A DNA stretch of 64,000 nucleotides from Mycobacterium colombiense (GTDB lineage: Bacteria; Actinomycetota; Actinomycetes; Mycobacteriales; Mycobacteriaceae): positions 1-64,000 of the forward strand of contig NZ_MBEI01000035.1 in assembly GCF_001953985.1 (NCBI RefSeq), given 5' to 3'. Shown piece by piece: positions 42,151-52,761 of this stretch. The notes below the pieces were generated by a model that was not told the DNA's origin, made no database searches, and saw only the letters and a program-made list of their open reading frames with translations. The translations under genes were made by a program, and so were the position numbers. How positions within the stretch are numbered: position 1 is the stretch's first letter; each line of letters opens with the position of its first letter.

Positions 42151-43581
42151 GTGACGCCATTGACGCCGGGCGACATAGCGGACCAACAACGGAAAACGGG
42201 CCGCAAAGACAATGTGCTGATCGTGCACTGGCACGACCTGGGCCGCTACCTCGGCGCCTACGGCCACACCGACGTGTCGAGCCCACGTCTGGACCGCCTT
42301 GCGGCCGAGGGCATCCTGTTCACCCGGGCGCATGCCACCGCGCCGCTGTGCTCGCCGTCGCGCGGATCGCTGTTCACCGGCCGCTACCCGCATAACAACG
42401 GCCTCATCGGCCTGGCCCACCACGGCTGGGAATACCGCGACGGGATTCGCACCCTGCCCCAGATATTGTCCGAATCAGGATGGTACTCAGCGCTTTTCGG
42501 CATGCAGCACGAGACCTCCTACCCAAAGCGGTTAGGTTTCGACGAGTTCGACGTGTCGAACTCCTATTGCGACTACGTCGCCGAGAGGGCCGACGAGTGG
42601 CTGCGGCAAGGCGCCGACGGCCTTGTCGGACAGCCATTTTTGTTGACTGCCGGCTTCTTCGAGACGCACCGGCCCTACCCGCGGGACCGGTACACGCCGG
42701 CCGACAGCGCCGAGGTGGACCCGCCCGATTACCTGCCCGACATCCCCGAGGTGCGCGGCGACCTCGCCGACTTCTACGGAGCCATCAGCACGGCCGACGC
42801 CGCGGTGGGGCGGCTGTTGGACGCGCTCGCCGACACCGGTCTGGACGCCAACACCTGGGTGGTGTTCTTCACCGATCACGGCCCGGCGTTCCCCCGGGCG
42901 AAATCCACGCTGTATGACGCCGGCACCGGCATCGGGTTGATCATTCGGCCGCCCACCAACCGGACCGTGGCTCCCCGCGTCTACGACGAGCTGTTCAGTG
43001 CGGTCGACCTGGTCCCGACGTTGTTGGGGCTGTTGGGAATTGACACCCCGGCCGAAGTCGACGGTGTCTCGCACGCGTCCGTTCTGCTGGAGCCGGATCC
43101 CCCGGCCACGCCGGTGCGCGATCACGTCTACACCATGAAGACCTACCACGACTCGTTCGATCCGATCCGCGCGATTCGCACCAAGGACTACAGCTACATC
43201 GAGAACTACGTGCCCCGGCCGCTGCTGGATCTGCCGCTGGACATCGAGGAAAGCCCGTCCGGGATGGCCGTCGCGCCATTCGTTAAGTCGCCGCGGCCCG
43301 AGCGTGAACTCTACGATCTGCGCGCCGACCCCACCGAGACCACCAACCTGCTGGCCGAAGACGGGACCGCGGCCGACGATGTCGCGGCTAACCTCGCTGT
43401 GCGACTTCATGATTGGCGTCAGCGCACCGGCGACGTCATCCCGTCAGAGTTCGCCGGTACCCGCATCTCCGCGCGGTACACCGAAACGTATATGCAGATC
43501 CACCATGCCAAGCCGACCCCCCGCTCGGCCATCGCGGCCGACCGCGGCATCGAAGAAGAGGGCAAGCCCACGCAGCGCTAG
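42151..43581 (+). CDS. type I sulfatase (Rv0296c-like)
   Basis: 476 residues from GTG 42151. The formylglycine signature C-x-P-S-R is intact as 'LCSPSRGSLFTGRYPH' with Cys67, which a formylglycine-generating enzyme must activate. Metal-site residues are visible in 'DLGRYLGAYG' and 'FFTDHGPAF'. It hydrolyses sulfate esters, perhaps from host or own sulfated glycans/lipids. M. tuberculosis has a sulfotransferase (Rv0295c) between this gene and tam; it is missing here. Confidence 0.91.
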   Translation: MTPLTPGDIADQQRKTGRKDNVLIVHWHDLGRYLGAYGHTDVSSPRLDRLAAEGILFTRAHATAPLCSPSRGSLFTGRYPHNNGLIGLAHHGWEYRDGIRTLPQILSESGWYSALFGMQHETSYPKRLGFDEFDVSNSYCDYVAERADEWLRQGADGLVGQPFLLTAGFFETHRPYPRDRYTPADSAEVDPPDYLPDIPEVRGDLADFYGAISTADAAVGRLLDALADTGLDANTWVVFFTDHGPAFPRAKSTLYDAGTGIGLIIRPPTNRTVAPRVYDELFSAVDLVPTLLGLLGIDTPAEVDGVSHASVLLEPDPPATPVRDHVYTMKTYHDSFDPIRAIRTKDYSYIENYVPRPLLDLPLDIEESPSGMAVAPFVKSPRPERELYDLRADPTETTNLLAEDGTAADDVAANLAVRLHDWRQRTGDVIPSEFAGTRISARYTETYMQIHHAKPTPRSAIAADRGIEEEGKPTQR

Positions 43582-43613
43582 TGGCTGTCGCGAGAGCGGC
43601 GCCGCTGCTGGGG

Positions 43614-44399
43614 CTACCCAGCTGAGCGGCTCGCGCCCCCCACCTCGGCGATGACGAACACCCGGCGGAACGGGAAGATCGTCGTGCCGTCGGAGCGGGG
43701 CGGGTAGGCGTCCCGCAGCAGCGGGATCAGCTCCTCGCGGAACTGCTCCCAGGTCTCGTCGTCCAGCCGTTCGCGCACCGGGACCAGCGCCGTGCCGGTG
43801 ATCCATTCCAGCACCGGATGTTCGCCGGTCAGCTGGTGTAGATAGGTGGTCTCCCAGACGTCGACCTTGCATCCCGCGTCGAGCAGCAGGTTGGCGTAGT
43901 GCGCGGGTGGCTGAACCACCGCGCCGACCCGAAATGGTATGTCGCGCAGCAACTTCGCATACGGCTCCCGGCGGGCCAGCGCCCGCACCGCGGCGTAGGA
44001 CGGCGACTCGAAGTTGCCTGGCATCTGGACGCCGACCCACGATCCGGACGCCAGTTGCCCCGCCCACCGCAGCAGCAGGTCGGCATGCTCGGGGACCCAG
44101 TGCAGCGCCGCGTTGCTGACCACCACGTCGGTGTCGGGCTTCGGCTTCCAGTCGCGCAGGTCGCCGGTGACGGCGTCGATGCCGCGCTCCTTGGCTGCGG
44201 CCACCATCTCCGGCGAGCTGTCCATCGCCTCGATGACCGCGTCCGGCCAGCGCCGGGCCAGATACTTCGTCAGGTGACCGGGGCCGCAACCGAGATCGAC
44301 GACGCGACGCGCCCGCTCGGCGCCCACCCGCGACAGCAGGTCGTAGAAGGGGCGGGCGCGATGGTCGGCGAAGGCCAGGTAGACGTCCGGATCCCACAT
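43614..44399 (-). CDS. tam: trans-aconitate 2-methyltransferase
   Basis: 261 residues, identical in length to the M. tuberculosis protein (Rv0294). Class I SAM-dependent methyltransferase: motif I '[16 protein letters not shown]' (33-48), '[12 protein letters not shown]' and '[12 protein letters not shown]' near 90. It methylates trans-aconitate, a spontaneous inhibitor derived from cis-aconitate. Orientation relative to ESX-3 matches M. tuberculosis. Confidence 0.93.
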   Translation of the reverse strand: MWDPDVYLAFADHRARPFYDLLSRVGAERARRVVDLGCGPGHLTKYLARRWPDAVIEAMDSSPEMVAAAKERGIDAVTGDLRDWKPKPDTDVVVSNAALHWVPEHADLLLRWAGQLASGSWVGVQMPGNFESPSYAAVRALARREPYAKLLRDIPFRVGAVVQPPAHYANLLLDAGCKVDVWETTYLHQLTGEHPVLEWITGTALVPVRERLDDETWEQFREELIPLLRDAYPPRSDGTTIFPFRRVFVIAEVGGASRSAG

Positions 44400-44563
44400 G
44401 TCGATCCTCCCGATCCTCGCGCCGCCGCCAGCGCGCCGATAGCAAACCTATAACTCCTATGGTGCGCCGGTGCGGCCCGAATGGTCCCGGGACAACGCCG
44501 CGACGACCGAAACCGGTCGAAACGCCCGGGAGACGCGCGCGCGTCGGGCTACCATCGGCGTTC

Positions 44564-45763
44564 GTGGCGTCCGACTCAGATCCGATCGACCCGCCCATCC
44601 CCGTTCCGGACGTCTCCGGCGCCGATCTACCGGCCGGCGCCGGCGGATTACCCCCCCACTCGGCGTTGTCGCCCCGCCAGCGAATGGTAGTCGAGGCATC
44701 GGCCCTCGGCGATCTGGCCCTGCGCACCTGGGTGGCCTCGCTGCTCACCACCACGGTGGCGCCGTTCGTGGTCGTCGGCACGCTGCGCCAAACCGATTCC
44801 GCCACCGAGCGCGGCAACCTCGACTTCTACGCGGAGCTGGGGGCGGCGAATGACCCGACGCGGTCCTTCCCGCCACCCACCGAGTTGCCCCGGGTGACGT
44901 CGCGGCGGGGCAGCCCGCTGGCGGAGTGGGTCGCGCGCGGCACGGTCGACAACATCGCGTTCCCCAGCAGCTTCACCGCCATCAACCCCGCCATGCGCAC
45001 GCGTTGGGCAGCCTGGGGATCCAACAACATGGTGCGCGCACAGCACTGGCGTCACGACGACGGGCCCCGTCCCACGCTGTGTGTGATCCACGGGTTCATG
45101 GGATCGTCGTACCTGGCCAACGGGCGGTTCTTTGCGATGCCGTGGTACTACCGGTCCGGCTACGATGTGCTGTTGTACACGTTGCCTTTTCACGGCAAGC
45201 GGGCCGAAAAGTACTCGCCCTTCAGCGGTTTCGGCTACTTCGCGGGCGGGCTCAGCGGTTTCGCCGAGGCCATGGCGCAGGCCGTGCACGACTTTCGTTC
45301 CATCATCGACTATTTGCGCCACACCGGGGTCGACCGCATCGCGCTCACCGGCCTCTCGCTGGGCGGTTACACCTCGGCGCTGGTGGCGTCGGCCGACGAT
45401 CGGCTCGACGCCGTGATCCCCAACTGTCCGGTGGTCACCCCGTCGACGTTGTTCGACGAATGGTTCCCGGCCAACAAGCTGGTCCGGCTGGGCCTGCGCC
45501 TCTCCGACATCAGCCACGACGACCTGGCGGCCGGGCTGGCGTACCACTGCCCGCTGAACTACCGGCCGCTGGTGCCCCGGGACCGCCGGATGATCATCAC
45601 CGGTCTCGGCGACCGGATGGCGCCGCCCGACCATGCCGTCAAGCTATGGCAACACTGGGATCGCTGTGCGCTGCACTGGTTTCCGGGTAGTCACGTGCTG
45701 CACGTGAGCCAGCTGGACTACCTGCGCCGGATGACCGCATTCCTGCAGGAGGTCATGTTCTGA
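44564..45763 (+). CDS. alpha/beta-hydrolase (Rv0293c-like)
   Basis: 399 residues from GTG 44564, giving the length of Rv0293c; the open frame reaches upstream to 44459. The nucleophile elbow G-x-S-x-G is 'GLSLGGYTS', preceded by the oxyanion strand 'PTLCVIHGFMGSSYL', and the late His is in 'GSHVLHVS'. A hydrolase or lipase-like protein with an extended N-terminal region of unknown role. Its 3' end overlaps eccE3 by 11 bases, tail to tail. Confidence 0.87.
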   Translation: MASDSDPIDPPIPVPDVSGADLPAGAGGLPPHSALSPRQRMVVEASALGDLALRTWVASLLTTTVAPFVVVGTLRQTDSATERGNLDFYAELGAANDPTRSFPPPTELPRVTSRRGSPLAEWVARGTVDNIAFPSSFTAINPAMRTRWAAWGSNNMVRAQHWRHDDGPRPTLCVIHGFMGSSYLANGRFFAMPWYYRSGYDVLLYTLPFHGKRAEKYSPFSGFGYFAGGLSGFAEAMAQAVHDFRSIIDYLRHTGVDRIALTGLSLGGYTSALVASADDRLDAVIPNCPVVTPSTLFDEWFPANKLVRLGLRLSDISHDDLAAGLAYHCPLNYRPLVPRDRRMIITGLGDRMAPPDHAVKLWQHWDRCALHWFPGSHVLHVSQLDYLRRMTAFLQEVMF

Positions 45764-46781
45764 CCACCTCGACGGTGTCGTCGCTCTCGGCGCCGCCGCC
45801 GGCTTCGCCGCGCGGAGCCCGGTGGGCCCCGCTGGTCAGGGTGGGCCAGTGCAGCTGCGCGAGCAGGTCCTCCGGCGCGGCGGTGTGTCCGTCCAACCGA
45901 TACGTGGACAAGAGGTCCAGTGCGGTCAAGGCGGGCAGGTGGTTTCCGCGTTGCGGGGTCAGCCCGTCGACCGGCGCCTTGCCGTCCGGGGCGCTCTCCG
46001 TCTGGAACGCACAGGCAACCGCGACGGTGGGCCGGCTTTTGTCACCGGCAACCTCGAGCGCGGTGCAGGTTTCGCGCGCGGTATACGCCCGGATCGCCTC
46101 CAACGTCTCCGGCAGCGCGTCGTCCACCTGAATTCGGTATGCCGCAAGGTAATCCGAGGCACCACGCTGCACTCCGCGCCACCTCTCGCGAGGGTTGGAC
46201 GTCAGCAGCCGGGGAGCGTCGTCGGCCGCGACGGTGGTGGCCTCCCAACCGATCTCGCGCAGATGATCGGCCAGCCGGCGGGCCGCGACCTGAGCGGTCT
46301 CGTGCAACGGGATCCGCGGCGAGCGGGCCTGCAGCGCGGCCAGGTTGTCGGGCGCCGATACGGTGAGCCCGATCCAGGTCTCGCGGCGGGACGCGTCGGC
46401 GGCGTTGTCGCGGCTGGTGATTCGGATCTTGTCCGCCCGGATGCCGTAGCGGTCCAGGTAGCTCGCGATCAGCGGGAGCGGCAGCACATCGGAGTCGTCA
46501 TCCGGTGCGCCGAGGCGAATCAGGGCGGTCTCCGCCGCGTCAGAGGTGGCCGCGGGGACGGCGTTGCCGCGTCCGATCATCGCCAGGCGGCGGCGCAGGA
46601 TGGTGGTCAAATGCAGACCGCCCCACCAGCCGAACAACACGATCACGACGGCGGCCGCGATGCCCAGCAGCCAGTAGTCGCGGGGCGTTCGCCACGGGTA
46701 GGCCATCACCACGGGCACAATGGCCAGCAGCGCCAACGTGATTCGACCGCTCCCGGGAGTCGGTATCCGATGCATGCTCAC
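45753..46781 (-). CDS. eccE3: ESX-3 secretion component EccE3
   Basis: 342 residues from ATG 46781, overlapping the mycP3 stop (ATGA). Two N-terminal membrane helices ('ITLALLAIVPVVMAYPW', 'WLLGIAAAVVIVLFGWW') anchor a cytoplasmic domain. EccE lies at the periphery of the type VII membrane complex. Last gene of the operon; orthologue of Rv0292. Confidence 0.95.
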   Translation of the reverse strand: MSMHRIPTPGSGRITLALLAIVPVVMAYPWRTPRDYWLLGIAAAVVIVLFGWWGGLHLTTILRRRLAMIGRGNAVPAATSDAAETALIRLGAPDDDSDVLPLPLIASYLDRYGIRADKIRITSRDNAADASRRETWIGLTVSAPDNLAALQARSPRIPLHETAQVAARRLADHLREIGWEATTVAADDAPRLLTSNPRERWRGVQRGASDYLAAYRIQVDDALPETLEAIRAYTARETCTALEVAGDKSRPTVAVACAFQTESAPDGKAPVDGLTPQRGNHLPALTALDLLSTYRLDGHTAAPEDLLAQLHWPTLTSGAHRAPRGEAGGGAESDDTVEVVRT

Positions 46782-48187
46782 GGGGTCGGTTCCTTTCGTC
46801 GGCGTGCGGCGATTGCGGTGACGGCGCCGGCCACCGCGACCAGCACGGCCAGTGCGGAGGTGCCGGCCACCGCGACGGTCCGCGGTTTGGTGTCCTTGGG
46901 CGCCGGTGCCGGCGGCACGACCACCGGTTTCACCGATGCCGCGCCTGGCTGGTTACCGGCGGGCAGTTGCCAGGTCAGGGCCGCCACCGGATCCACGCTG
47001 CCGGTGCCGACCACGTTCGACGGGTCGCGGGCGCCGTTGTGCGCGGTCGCAGTGATGCGGTGCAGCACCGCGGTGGCGTTCAGGTCTGGATACTTGCTGC
47101 GGACCAGCGCCGCCACACCGGCCACGTAGCCTGCCGCGTAACCGGTTCCGCTGAGGGCGGCGAGTTGCTGGTGCTCGTCGGGCAGGCCGTTGGCCAGTCC
47201 ACCGCCGTCGGCGTTGCCGATCGACACGATGCGCTCGCCGGGCGCCGCGACGCCCACCCACGGCCCCGCCACGGTGAATTTCGACGGCTGGCCGTCCGGG
47301 GTCAGCGATGCCACCGACAAGACGTACGGCTGCCACCACGAGGGGATGGACACCGACGTGACGCCGGCCCAGTTTCGTGGATCGTTCGGGCGGCTCAGGT
47401 CGGTGAGCGGGTTGGACTCGCACGAGGTTCCGCCGCCGGCCGCTCCGGTCGGCCCGCTGTTGCCGGCGCCGGCCACGATCACCGCGTCCTTGTCCACCGC
47501 CGCGTACCGCACGGCGGCGCCAAGCGCGGCCTGGTCGACGGGCCGGTCCACGGGCATGCAGGTGGCCGAGCCGATGTCGATCACCCGGGCACCGAGATCC
47601 GCGGCGTGCACGATCGCCCGCGCGAGCGTCGACACCTCGGCCGACACGCGCGCCATCATCGGATCGCCGCCCGGTGTCCGCGGCGAGAACTTGGCTGACG
47701 CCGTCCTGATCGACACCACCCGCGCCGCGGGCGCCACGCCGGAGAACCCGTCGTCGGGCGAGGGCTGGCCGGCGATGACCCCGGCCAGCAACGTTCCGTG
47801 CCCGTCGCAGTCGGTCAGCCCGTCGGTCGTCTCGACGAAATCACCGCCCGGTTCGACGTTGGGTAACCGGGGGCCCGGCCGTACCCCGGTGTCGAGCACC
47901 GCCACCAGCTGGCCCTCGCCCCGTGAGAATTGCCATGCCGCAGGCAGATTCAGCATCGACTGGCTGGGCGTGATGGCACCCGGGTCGCTGCCGGGAACGA
48001 CGCCGGCCGTGCTACAGGGTCCGCGCTGCTCCATCGGCTGCTCGGGTCCCGGCGCCCCGCTGGGGGGTGTTGCGCCGGGATCGACCGTCGGCGGGCTGAT
48101 CGCGGATGCCGGCGGACTCGTCCACGTCGCGGCGGCGGGCAGCAAGGCCAATACCGCCGCGCAGCAGGCTGATGCCGGCCGAATCAT
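46778..48187 (-). CDS. mycP3: mycosin-3, with Gly at the usual catalytic Ser position
   Basis: 469 residues from ATG 48187, overlapping the eccD3 stop by four bases; a longer open frame upstream is not coding. Signal peptide (1-30), subtilisin-like domain, and a C-terminal membrane helix ('TVAVAGTSALAVLVAVAGAV'). Catalytic Asp99 ('VAVLDTG'), His130 ('DGHGT') and the oxyanion Asn243 ('GAGN') are present, but the GTS nucleophile motif reads 'LSGTGYAAG' (Gly349, codon GGT). Mycosins are also needed structurally for the secretion complex, so the protein may act without proteolysis. Orthologue of Rv0291. Confidence 0.94.
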   Translation of the reverse strand: MIRPASACCAAVLALLPAAATWTSPPASAISPPTVDPGATPPSGAPGPEQPMEQRGPCSTAGVVPGSDPGAITPSQSMLNLPAAWQFSRGEGQLVAVLDTGVRPGPRLPNVEPGGDFVETTDGLTDCDGHGTLLAGVIAGQPSPDDGFSGVAPAARVVSIRTASAKFSPRTPGGDPMMARVSAEVSTLARAIVHAADLGARVIDIGSATCMPVDRPVDQAALGAAVRYAAVDKDAVIVAGAGNSGPTGAAGGGTSCESNPLTDLSRPNDPRNWAGVTSVSIPSWWQPYVLSVASLTPDGQPSKFTVAGPWVGVAAPGERIVSIGNADGGGLANGLPDEHQQLAALSGTGYAAGYVAGVAALVRSKYPDLNATAVLHRITATAHNGARDPSNVVGTGSVDPVAALTWQLPAGNQPGAASVKPVVVPPAPAPKDTKPRTVAVAGTSALAVLVAVAGAVTAIAARRRKEPTP

Positions 48188-49626
48188 CGATTGAGCACCC
48201 AGCTGAACAGACCGACCACGAACGCCATGACGGGGATCAGCGACGCGTCGAGCCCGGTCGCGACGAAGCCCACCAGCCGGCGAACCGGCAGCGAATAGCT
48301 CTCCGGCGCAGCGATACCCGGGTTCAGCGCCACCACGATCCACACGGCCACGAGCACCAGCAGCACCAGCACCGCGCCCAGGGCGGCGGCGTAGCGCCCG
48401 GTCGAGGTGTAGAGCACCAGCAGCACGCCGGCGGCCAGGAAGGGCTGGGCGAGCAGCCAGGCCTTGCACGCGGCCGAGTCCCACACCCGGGCGCGCAGCA
48501 CGGAGGTCGCGGCGGTGGCCGCCACCACGTACCAGCCCGCGCCGCTGAGCGCCTCGGGCCGCAGCGCGATCGCGACCGAACCCAGGACGCTGAGTAGCAC
48601 CGCGGCGGCGATGAATCCGCTCTGATGCGCGTCGCTGATCCGGACCCGGCGCGGCAGGTCTTCGAGCACCCGCAGCGACGGCGCCGACGGGGTCGGGTCC
48701 CCGGGCGCCGGGATGACCGGCAACGGGAAGCGCGCCCACAGCGCGGACAGTTGGGCCGCCTCGATAGTGACCAGCAGCGCCACCACGATCAGCCCGCAGC
48801 CGATGGCGATCGGCTTGAGGTGCCAGAGCAATTCGGCGCCGGCGGCCAGCAGCACCCCGGCACCCACGACCGCGGTCGCGGTGAAGAAGCCGGCGATGCG
48901 TTCACGTTCGGTGCTGGGCGCCATCAAGGCGATCAGCGACCACGCGGTGACGCCGGCGGCGGCCAGCGTCAACTGGGCGGGGCCGAATCCGCCCGGCACG
49001 GCCAGCGCGAGTGCGGCGGCGATGGGAGCCAGCGCGGCGATCGAGAGCGCCATTCCGGTGCGCGCCGAGCGCGCGGTGACCAGCAGGCCGACGATCGCGG
49101 TCAACGCCGCGACCGCGCTGACGGCGACCAGTCCCAGCAGCGCGCCGGTGGCCACCCGGTAGGTGACCGACAGTCCGGTGGCCAGGAACGCCACCGCGAT
49201 GGCGGCGGCGAGGGCGCCACGCTGGATATGCGTTGTGCCCCACGGCTTGAGCCGGGAGGTCGAGAAGATCATGGCCGCGTCGGCGATGTCCTCGACGATG
49301 CCGGGCGCGGCCGGACCGACCGGCACCGCTTGCAGCGCAAGCAGGTCGCCGTCGACGACGCCGACCGTGTCCAGGCTGGCGTCCAGGCTGAACGGCGCAC
49401 CACCGATTGGGGCCAGGCTCAGCTGGGTCGCCGCGCCGATCTCGGCGGCACCGCGCCCGGCGGCGCCGTCTTCCGAGTCACCGTTGGTCGCGGCGGGAAC
49501 CACCAGACGCTGGACGGCTGGCAGGATTTCACGCAGCGGCAGCTCCGCGGGCAAGGCCATTTCCGTCAACCTGCTGTCCGCGAGGATGGCTACGCGGACG
49601 ATCGGCATGACGGTTCCGGACGTCAC
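48184..49626 (-). CDS. eccD3: ESX-3 membrane channel component EccD3
   Basis: 480 residues from GTG 49626, with GAGGG upstream. An N-terminal ubiquitin-like cytoplasmic domain (about 1-110) is followed by eleven predicted membrane helices, the EccD pattern. EccD forms the main membrane part of the type VII complex. Orthologue of Rv0290. Confidence 0.95.
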   Translation of the reverse strand: MTSGTVMPIVRVAILADSRLTEMALPAELPLREILPAVQRLVVPAATNGDSEDGAAGRGAAEIGAATQLSLAPIGGAPFSLDASLDTVGVVDGDLLALQAVPVGPAAPGIVEDIADAAMIFSTSRLKPWGTTHIQRGALAAAIAVAFLATGLSVTYRVATGALLGLVAVSAVAALTAIVGLLVTARSARTGMALSIAALAPIAAALALAVPGGFGPAQLTLAAAGVTAWSLIALMAPSTERERIAGFFTATAVVGAGVLLAAGAELLWHLKPIAIGCGLIVVALLVTIEAAQLSALWARFPLPVIPAPGDPTPSAPSLRVLEDLPRRVRISDAHQSGFIAAAVLLSVLGSVAIALRPEALSGAGWYVVAATAATSVLRARVWDSAACKAWLLAQPFLAAGVLLVLYTSTGRYAAALGAVLVLLVLVAVWIVVALNPGIAAPESYSLPVRRLVGFVATGLDASLIPVMAFVVGLFSWVLNR

Positions 49627-49683
49627 CGGACCCTCGAAAATTGTTGTGGCCGTTGCTCGAACATCGTGCTCTCTTCTCTTTTT

Positions 49684-50571
49684 CTATGAATGTTGGACGG
49701 AAAAATCTCGGGCTAACCGGTGTTCGGAGAACCATCCGGCGTCTGGCAGTAGGGCGGTCAGTTGTTCAATCGCGACCGCGATCGCGAATGGCGTTCCGGG
49801 CGCGAAGGTCGAAACCCACTCGCCGTCGAAGGCGCGGGACGGACTGACCAGCACCCGCCCTTCGCGTGCGTCGACGATGCTCATTCCCACCTCGCTGGTG
49901 GAGTGCCGACCGTCGCGGTGGCAGCCGGCGACGATCTCGACGTAGCTGCGCGGTCCGTTGAACACCGATTCCACCACCCTTCGTGCCGATTGCGGAACAC
50001 CCAGGTAGTCAAGGACTTCGGCGAGCGGAGCGCCCGAACGCAGCCGTTCGTCGGCACGGGCACCCACCCGCGTCGGCAGGCTGAACTCGTCGAACCGGGC
50101 GGGTGGGCGTTGCGCCAGGCCGACGGTGAGCACCGGCACCAGCGCACGCGGATCGTCGATGTCCATGGCGGTGAACGTGATCAGCTGCGCGCTGCGCAAC
50201 GCGACGACCGTCAGCGACGGCTTGCCGGCCACACCGTTGCGCTGCGCGACGACGCCGCGCAGCAACTCGGCGCCGCCGCCCTCACCGGTGTCCTTGGCCA
50301 GGCCGACGTACCGCAGGTCCAGCCACCGCTCCGGAAAACACACCACTTTGATCCACTCGGCGACCGCGGGGTTGACGAGTCCGCCTTCTGAGACCAGACC
50401 CAGTTCGGTCAGCTCAGCCTTCTGACGGTCGAGGAACGCGTTGCGTTCCGCGGCATCACGATAGGGCGAGGTGATGGCCAATACCCAGGGAAAGCTCCCC
50501 GCCCCAATCGTTTCCGCGATGAACCAAGCGTGATCGACCGTCAGCTCGACGGCGTTGGGTGGCGCGTTCAT
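49684..50571 (-). CDS. espG3: ESX-3 chaperone EspG3
   Basis: 295 residues, the same as Rv0289. EspG proteins bind the helical tip of the cognate PE-PPE heterodimer in the cytosol and keep it soluble until export. It sits between esxH and eccD3 as in all ESX-3 loci. Opening '[19 protein letters not shown]' is typical of the family. Confidence 0.95.
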   Translation of the reverse strand: MNAPPNAVELTVDHAWFIAETIGAGSFPWVLAITSPYRDAAERNAFLDRQKAELTELGLVSEGGLVNPAVAEWIKVVCFPERWLDLRYVGLAKDTGEGGGAELLRGVVAQRNGVAGKPSLTVVALRSAQLITFTAMDIDDPRALVPVLTVGLAQRPPARFDEFSLPTRVGARADERLRSGAPLAEVLDYLGVPQSARRVVESVFNGPRSYVEIVAGCHRDGRHSTSEVGMSIVDAREGRVLVSPSRAFDGEWVSTFAPGTPFAIAVAIEQLTALLPDAGWFSEHRLARDFSVQHS

Positions 50572-50582
50572 TCAGGTGAGAA

Positions 50583-50873
50583 CTAACCGCCCCATTTGGC
50601 GGCTTCGGCCTGGTCGCGCGCCAGCATCGACATGGTGTTCGCCTCGTGGGTGCTGGCCATCGACTGGTAGGCGCGCACCAGGCTTTCCATCGCCTGGTTC
50701 CACTGGGCCTGCCACACCTGGTAGGTCATACCGGTGTCACCCTGCCAGGCGTTGGACAACGTGGCCTGCTCGCTGGCGATATCGGAACCGAGCCCCTGCA
50801 TGGTGCCGGCGTAGCCGGACATGTCGGCGGCGTGGCTCAACATCGCCGGGTAGTTGTACATGATCTGCGACAT
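50583..50873 (-). CDS. esxH: WXG100 protein EsxH (TB10.4)
   Basis: 96 residues. Helix-turn-helix hairpin with the W-x-G motif in '[10 protein letters not shown]' and a C-terminal '[10 protein letters not shown]'. It forms a heterodimer with EsxG, is exported by ESX-3, is needed for siderophore-mediated iron use and interferes with host ESCRT. Opening '[19 protein letters not shown]' matches the known antigen. Confidence 0.97.
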   Translation of the reverse strand: MSQIMYNYPAMLSHAADMSGYAGTMQGLGSDIASEQATLSNAWQGDTGMTYQVWQAQWNQAMESLVRAYQSMASTHEANTMSMLARDQAEAAKWGG

Positions 50874-50905
50874 GACAAGTCCTTTCGCGGTTGCTAGCGG
50901 TGAGA

Positions 50906-51199
50906 TCAGAACGCGGTGTAGCCGGAGGCGGCGGCGGCGTCCGCGGCCACGTAGGTCCCGGCGGCGTCACCGAGGTTGGCCTGGGCGATGTCCAGCAGGG
51001 TGTTGACCCGAGCGGCGACCTCGACGAACCGTGCGTGCGCGGCCTGGAAGGCGGCCGAGGACTCGCCCTGGTGGAACGCCTGCGCCGACATGGCTTCCTG
51101 CTCGGCCTGGCTGATCGTGCTGCGCATCAACGCCGCCTTGGCGCTGAAGGCCGACTGTGCGGCTACCAACTGCGGAATGTGAGCGTCCAACATACTCAT
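50906..51199 (-). CDS. esxG: WXG100-family protein EsxG
   Basis: 97 residues, partner of EsxH. Opening '[18 protein letters not shown]' is characteristic. In place of WXG there is a 'FHQGES' turn, as in other EsxG proteins. It lies 32 bp upstream of esxH, and co-expression is expected. Confidence 0.97.
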   Translation of the reverse strand: MSMLDAHIPQLVAAQSAFSAKAALMRSTISQAEQEAMSAQAFHQGESSAAFQAAHARFVEVAARVNTLLDIAQANLGDAAGTYVAADAAAASGYTAF

Positions 51200-51262
51200 G
51201 TTGATTCCTTTCTGTTGCGTCCGTGGGGATTTCGGTAATTCACGTTCATCTTGCTGAGTGCC

Positions 51263-52759
51263 TCACCCCCCTTTCCCCGGCTCGGTTGGGCCCGTTCCGT
51301 TTTCGGCTTCGTGCTCCCACGTGCCGGGCACCATTGGCATGCGTGGCCCGCCGCCGAAGTCGTCGTCGGCCAGCTTGGTCAATCCGGCCGCCTGAAATGC
51401 TTTCTGTCGCTGCGCGGTTCCGGCGAATCCCAGCGCCCCGGCGCCCCGGCCGGACGCGACGGCCGCGGCCAGCTCCTCGTCGTCGCCGAAGTCCGGGGCA
51501 ACACCGAAATCGGAGTCCATGTCCGCGAACTCGTCGGCGTGGTCGTGCAGTGCGGCCCGCCGACGGCGCCGGGCCCGGGACTCGGCCCGGCTGGCCGCCG
51601 CGGCACCGGCCGCCGGGATGGTCGCCGCGGGAGCCTTGGCCCCGCCGCGGCCACCCAGCGTGGGCCCGACGCCGGCATCCGGGTCACCGCCCATGGCGAT
51701 CAGGTAGGCGAAGTTGCCGGCCGCTGCCGCCGGCGCCGGCGCGGCCGGCGCACCGGAACCCGCGGCGACCGTGGTGGCGGGGGCCCCGGCCGGAGTCGCC
51801 ACCGTTGGGGCCAGCGCGACCGCCGGCAGCATGGACGGCGGCTTGTTCGACGTCAGCACGGGGGCCACGACGGCGGGGGCGGCATCGGGCGCGGCCTCGA
51901 CGACGGGCGTGGTGAGCAGCGAACTGAGCCCGATTCCCAGCAGTAGCGGGATCAGGAACGGCGCGGTGAGGATCGCACCCCAGGTCGGCCAGCCGACGGC
52001 GTTGAAAAACACTTGGTAGGCGACGAAGAACAGCAGCGGCCCGTTGGCGGCCAGGAACGCCGGCAGATTCGAGAAGAAGTTCTGCATCATCTGCTGGATG
52101 TTCTGGAAGAAGTCCTGGAAGAACTTGGACAGCTGCTGGATGAAGTTCTGCCACCAATCCGCGGGGCTGTTCTGCGTGGCGTTGGACGCGAGACTGTTGG
52201 CTTGGCCGCCGGGATTCACGATGGCAGGCGCCGCCATGGTGCGCGGCGACGCGGCCAGGGCCGAACCGGACAGGGCCTGGTAGGTGCCCATGGTGGTGGC
52301 CGCCTGGACCCACATGCGTGCGTAGTCGGCTTCGTTGACCGCGATCGGAATGGTGTTGATGCCAAAGAAATTCGTCCCCACCAACACCGCGTGCACGGTG
52401 TGATTGGTGGCCAGTTCCGCGAGCGTCGGCATGGCCGCCAATGCGGCCGTGTACGCCGTCGCCGCGACCTCCTGCTGCGCGGCGGCACCCGCGCTGTCGA
52501 CACTGGCCTGCTGCAGCCACGCCAGGTACGGCAGGTGGGCCGCCACATACTGCTCAGCGCTCGGCCCCTCCCAGGCCCCCGCCTGGGCCTCCCCCAACAG
52601 CCCACCGAGTTCGGCTGCCGCCGAGGCGTATTGGGTGCTCAACGAGGTCCACGCCCCGGCGGCCGCCAACAGCGGCCCCGGGCCTGGACCGGCGCTGAGC
52701 AACGCCGAATGCACCTCGGGTGGCGAAGCCATCCAGATGGGTCCGAATGGGGATGTCAT
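51263..52759 (-). CDS. PPE4: PPE family protein PPE4
   Basis: 498 residues from ATG 52759. The PPE motif is in '[13 protein letters not shown]'; the helical PPE domain covers about 1-180 with a W-x-G-like turn ('GAWEGPS'). The C-terminal part has a hydrophobic Phe-rich segment and Ala/Pro-rich tail. It pairs with PE5 and is exported by ESX-3; PE5-PPE4 supports siderophore-dependent iron uptake. The PE5 stop is two bases upstream. Confidence 0.95.
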   Translation of the reverse strand: MTSPFGPIWMASPPEVHSALLSAGPGPGPLLAAAGAWTSLSTQYASAAAELGGLLGEAQAGAWEGPSAEQYVAAHLPYLAWLQQASVDSAGAAAQQEVAATAYTAALAAMPTLAELATNHTVHAVLVGTNFFGINTIPIAVNEADYARMWVQAATTMGTYQALSGSALAASPRTMAAPAIVNPGGQANSLASNATQNSPADWWQNFIQQLSKFFQDFFQNIQQMMQNFFSNLPAFLAANGPLLFFVAYQVFFNAVGWPTWGAILTAPFLIPLLLGIGLSSLLTTPVVEAAPDAAPAVVAPVLTSNKPPSMLPAVALAPTVATPAGAPATTVAAGSGAPAAPAPAAAAGNFAYLIAMGGDPDAGVGPTLGGRGGAKAPAATIPAAGAAAASRAESRARRRRRAALHDHADEFADMDSDFGVAPDFGDDEELAAAVASGRGAGALGFAGTAQRQKAFQAAGLTKLADDDFGGGPRMPMVPGTWEHEAENGTGPTEPGKGG

Positions 52760-52761
52760 CG

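Noticed and set aside
46778..48739. A 653-residue open frame covering mycP3 with a long N-terminal extension
   Set aside because: The extension is antisense-like Arg/Ala sequence inside eccD3; the signal peptide and ATGA overlap fix the start at 48187.
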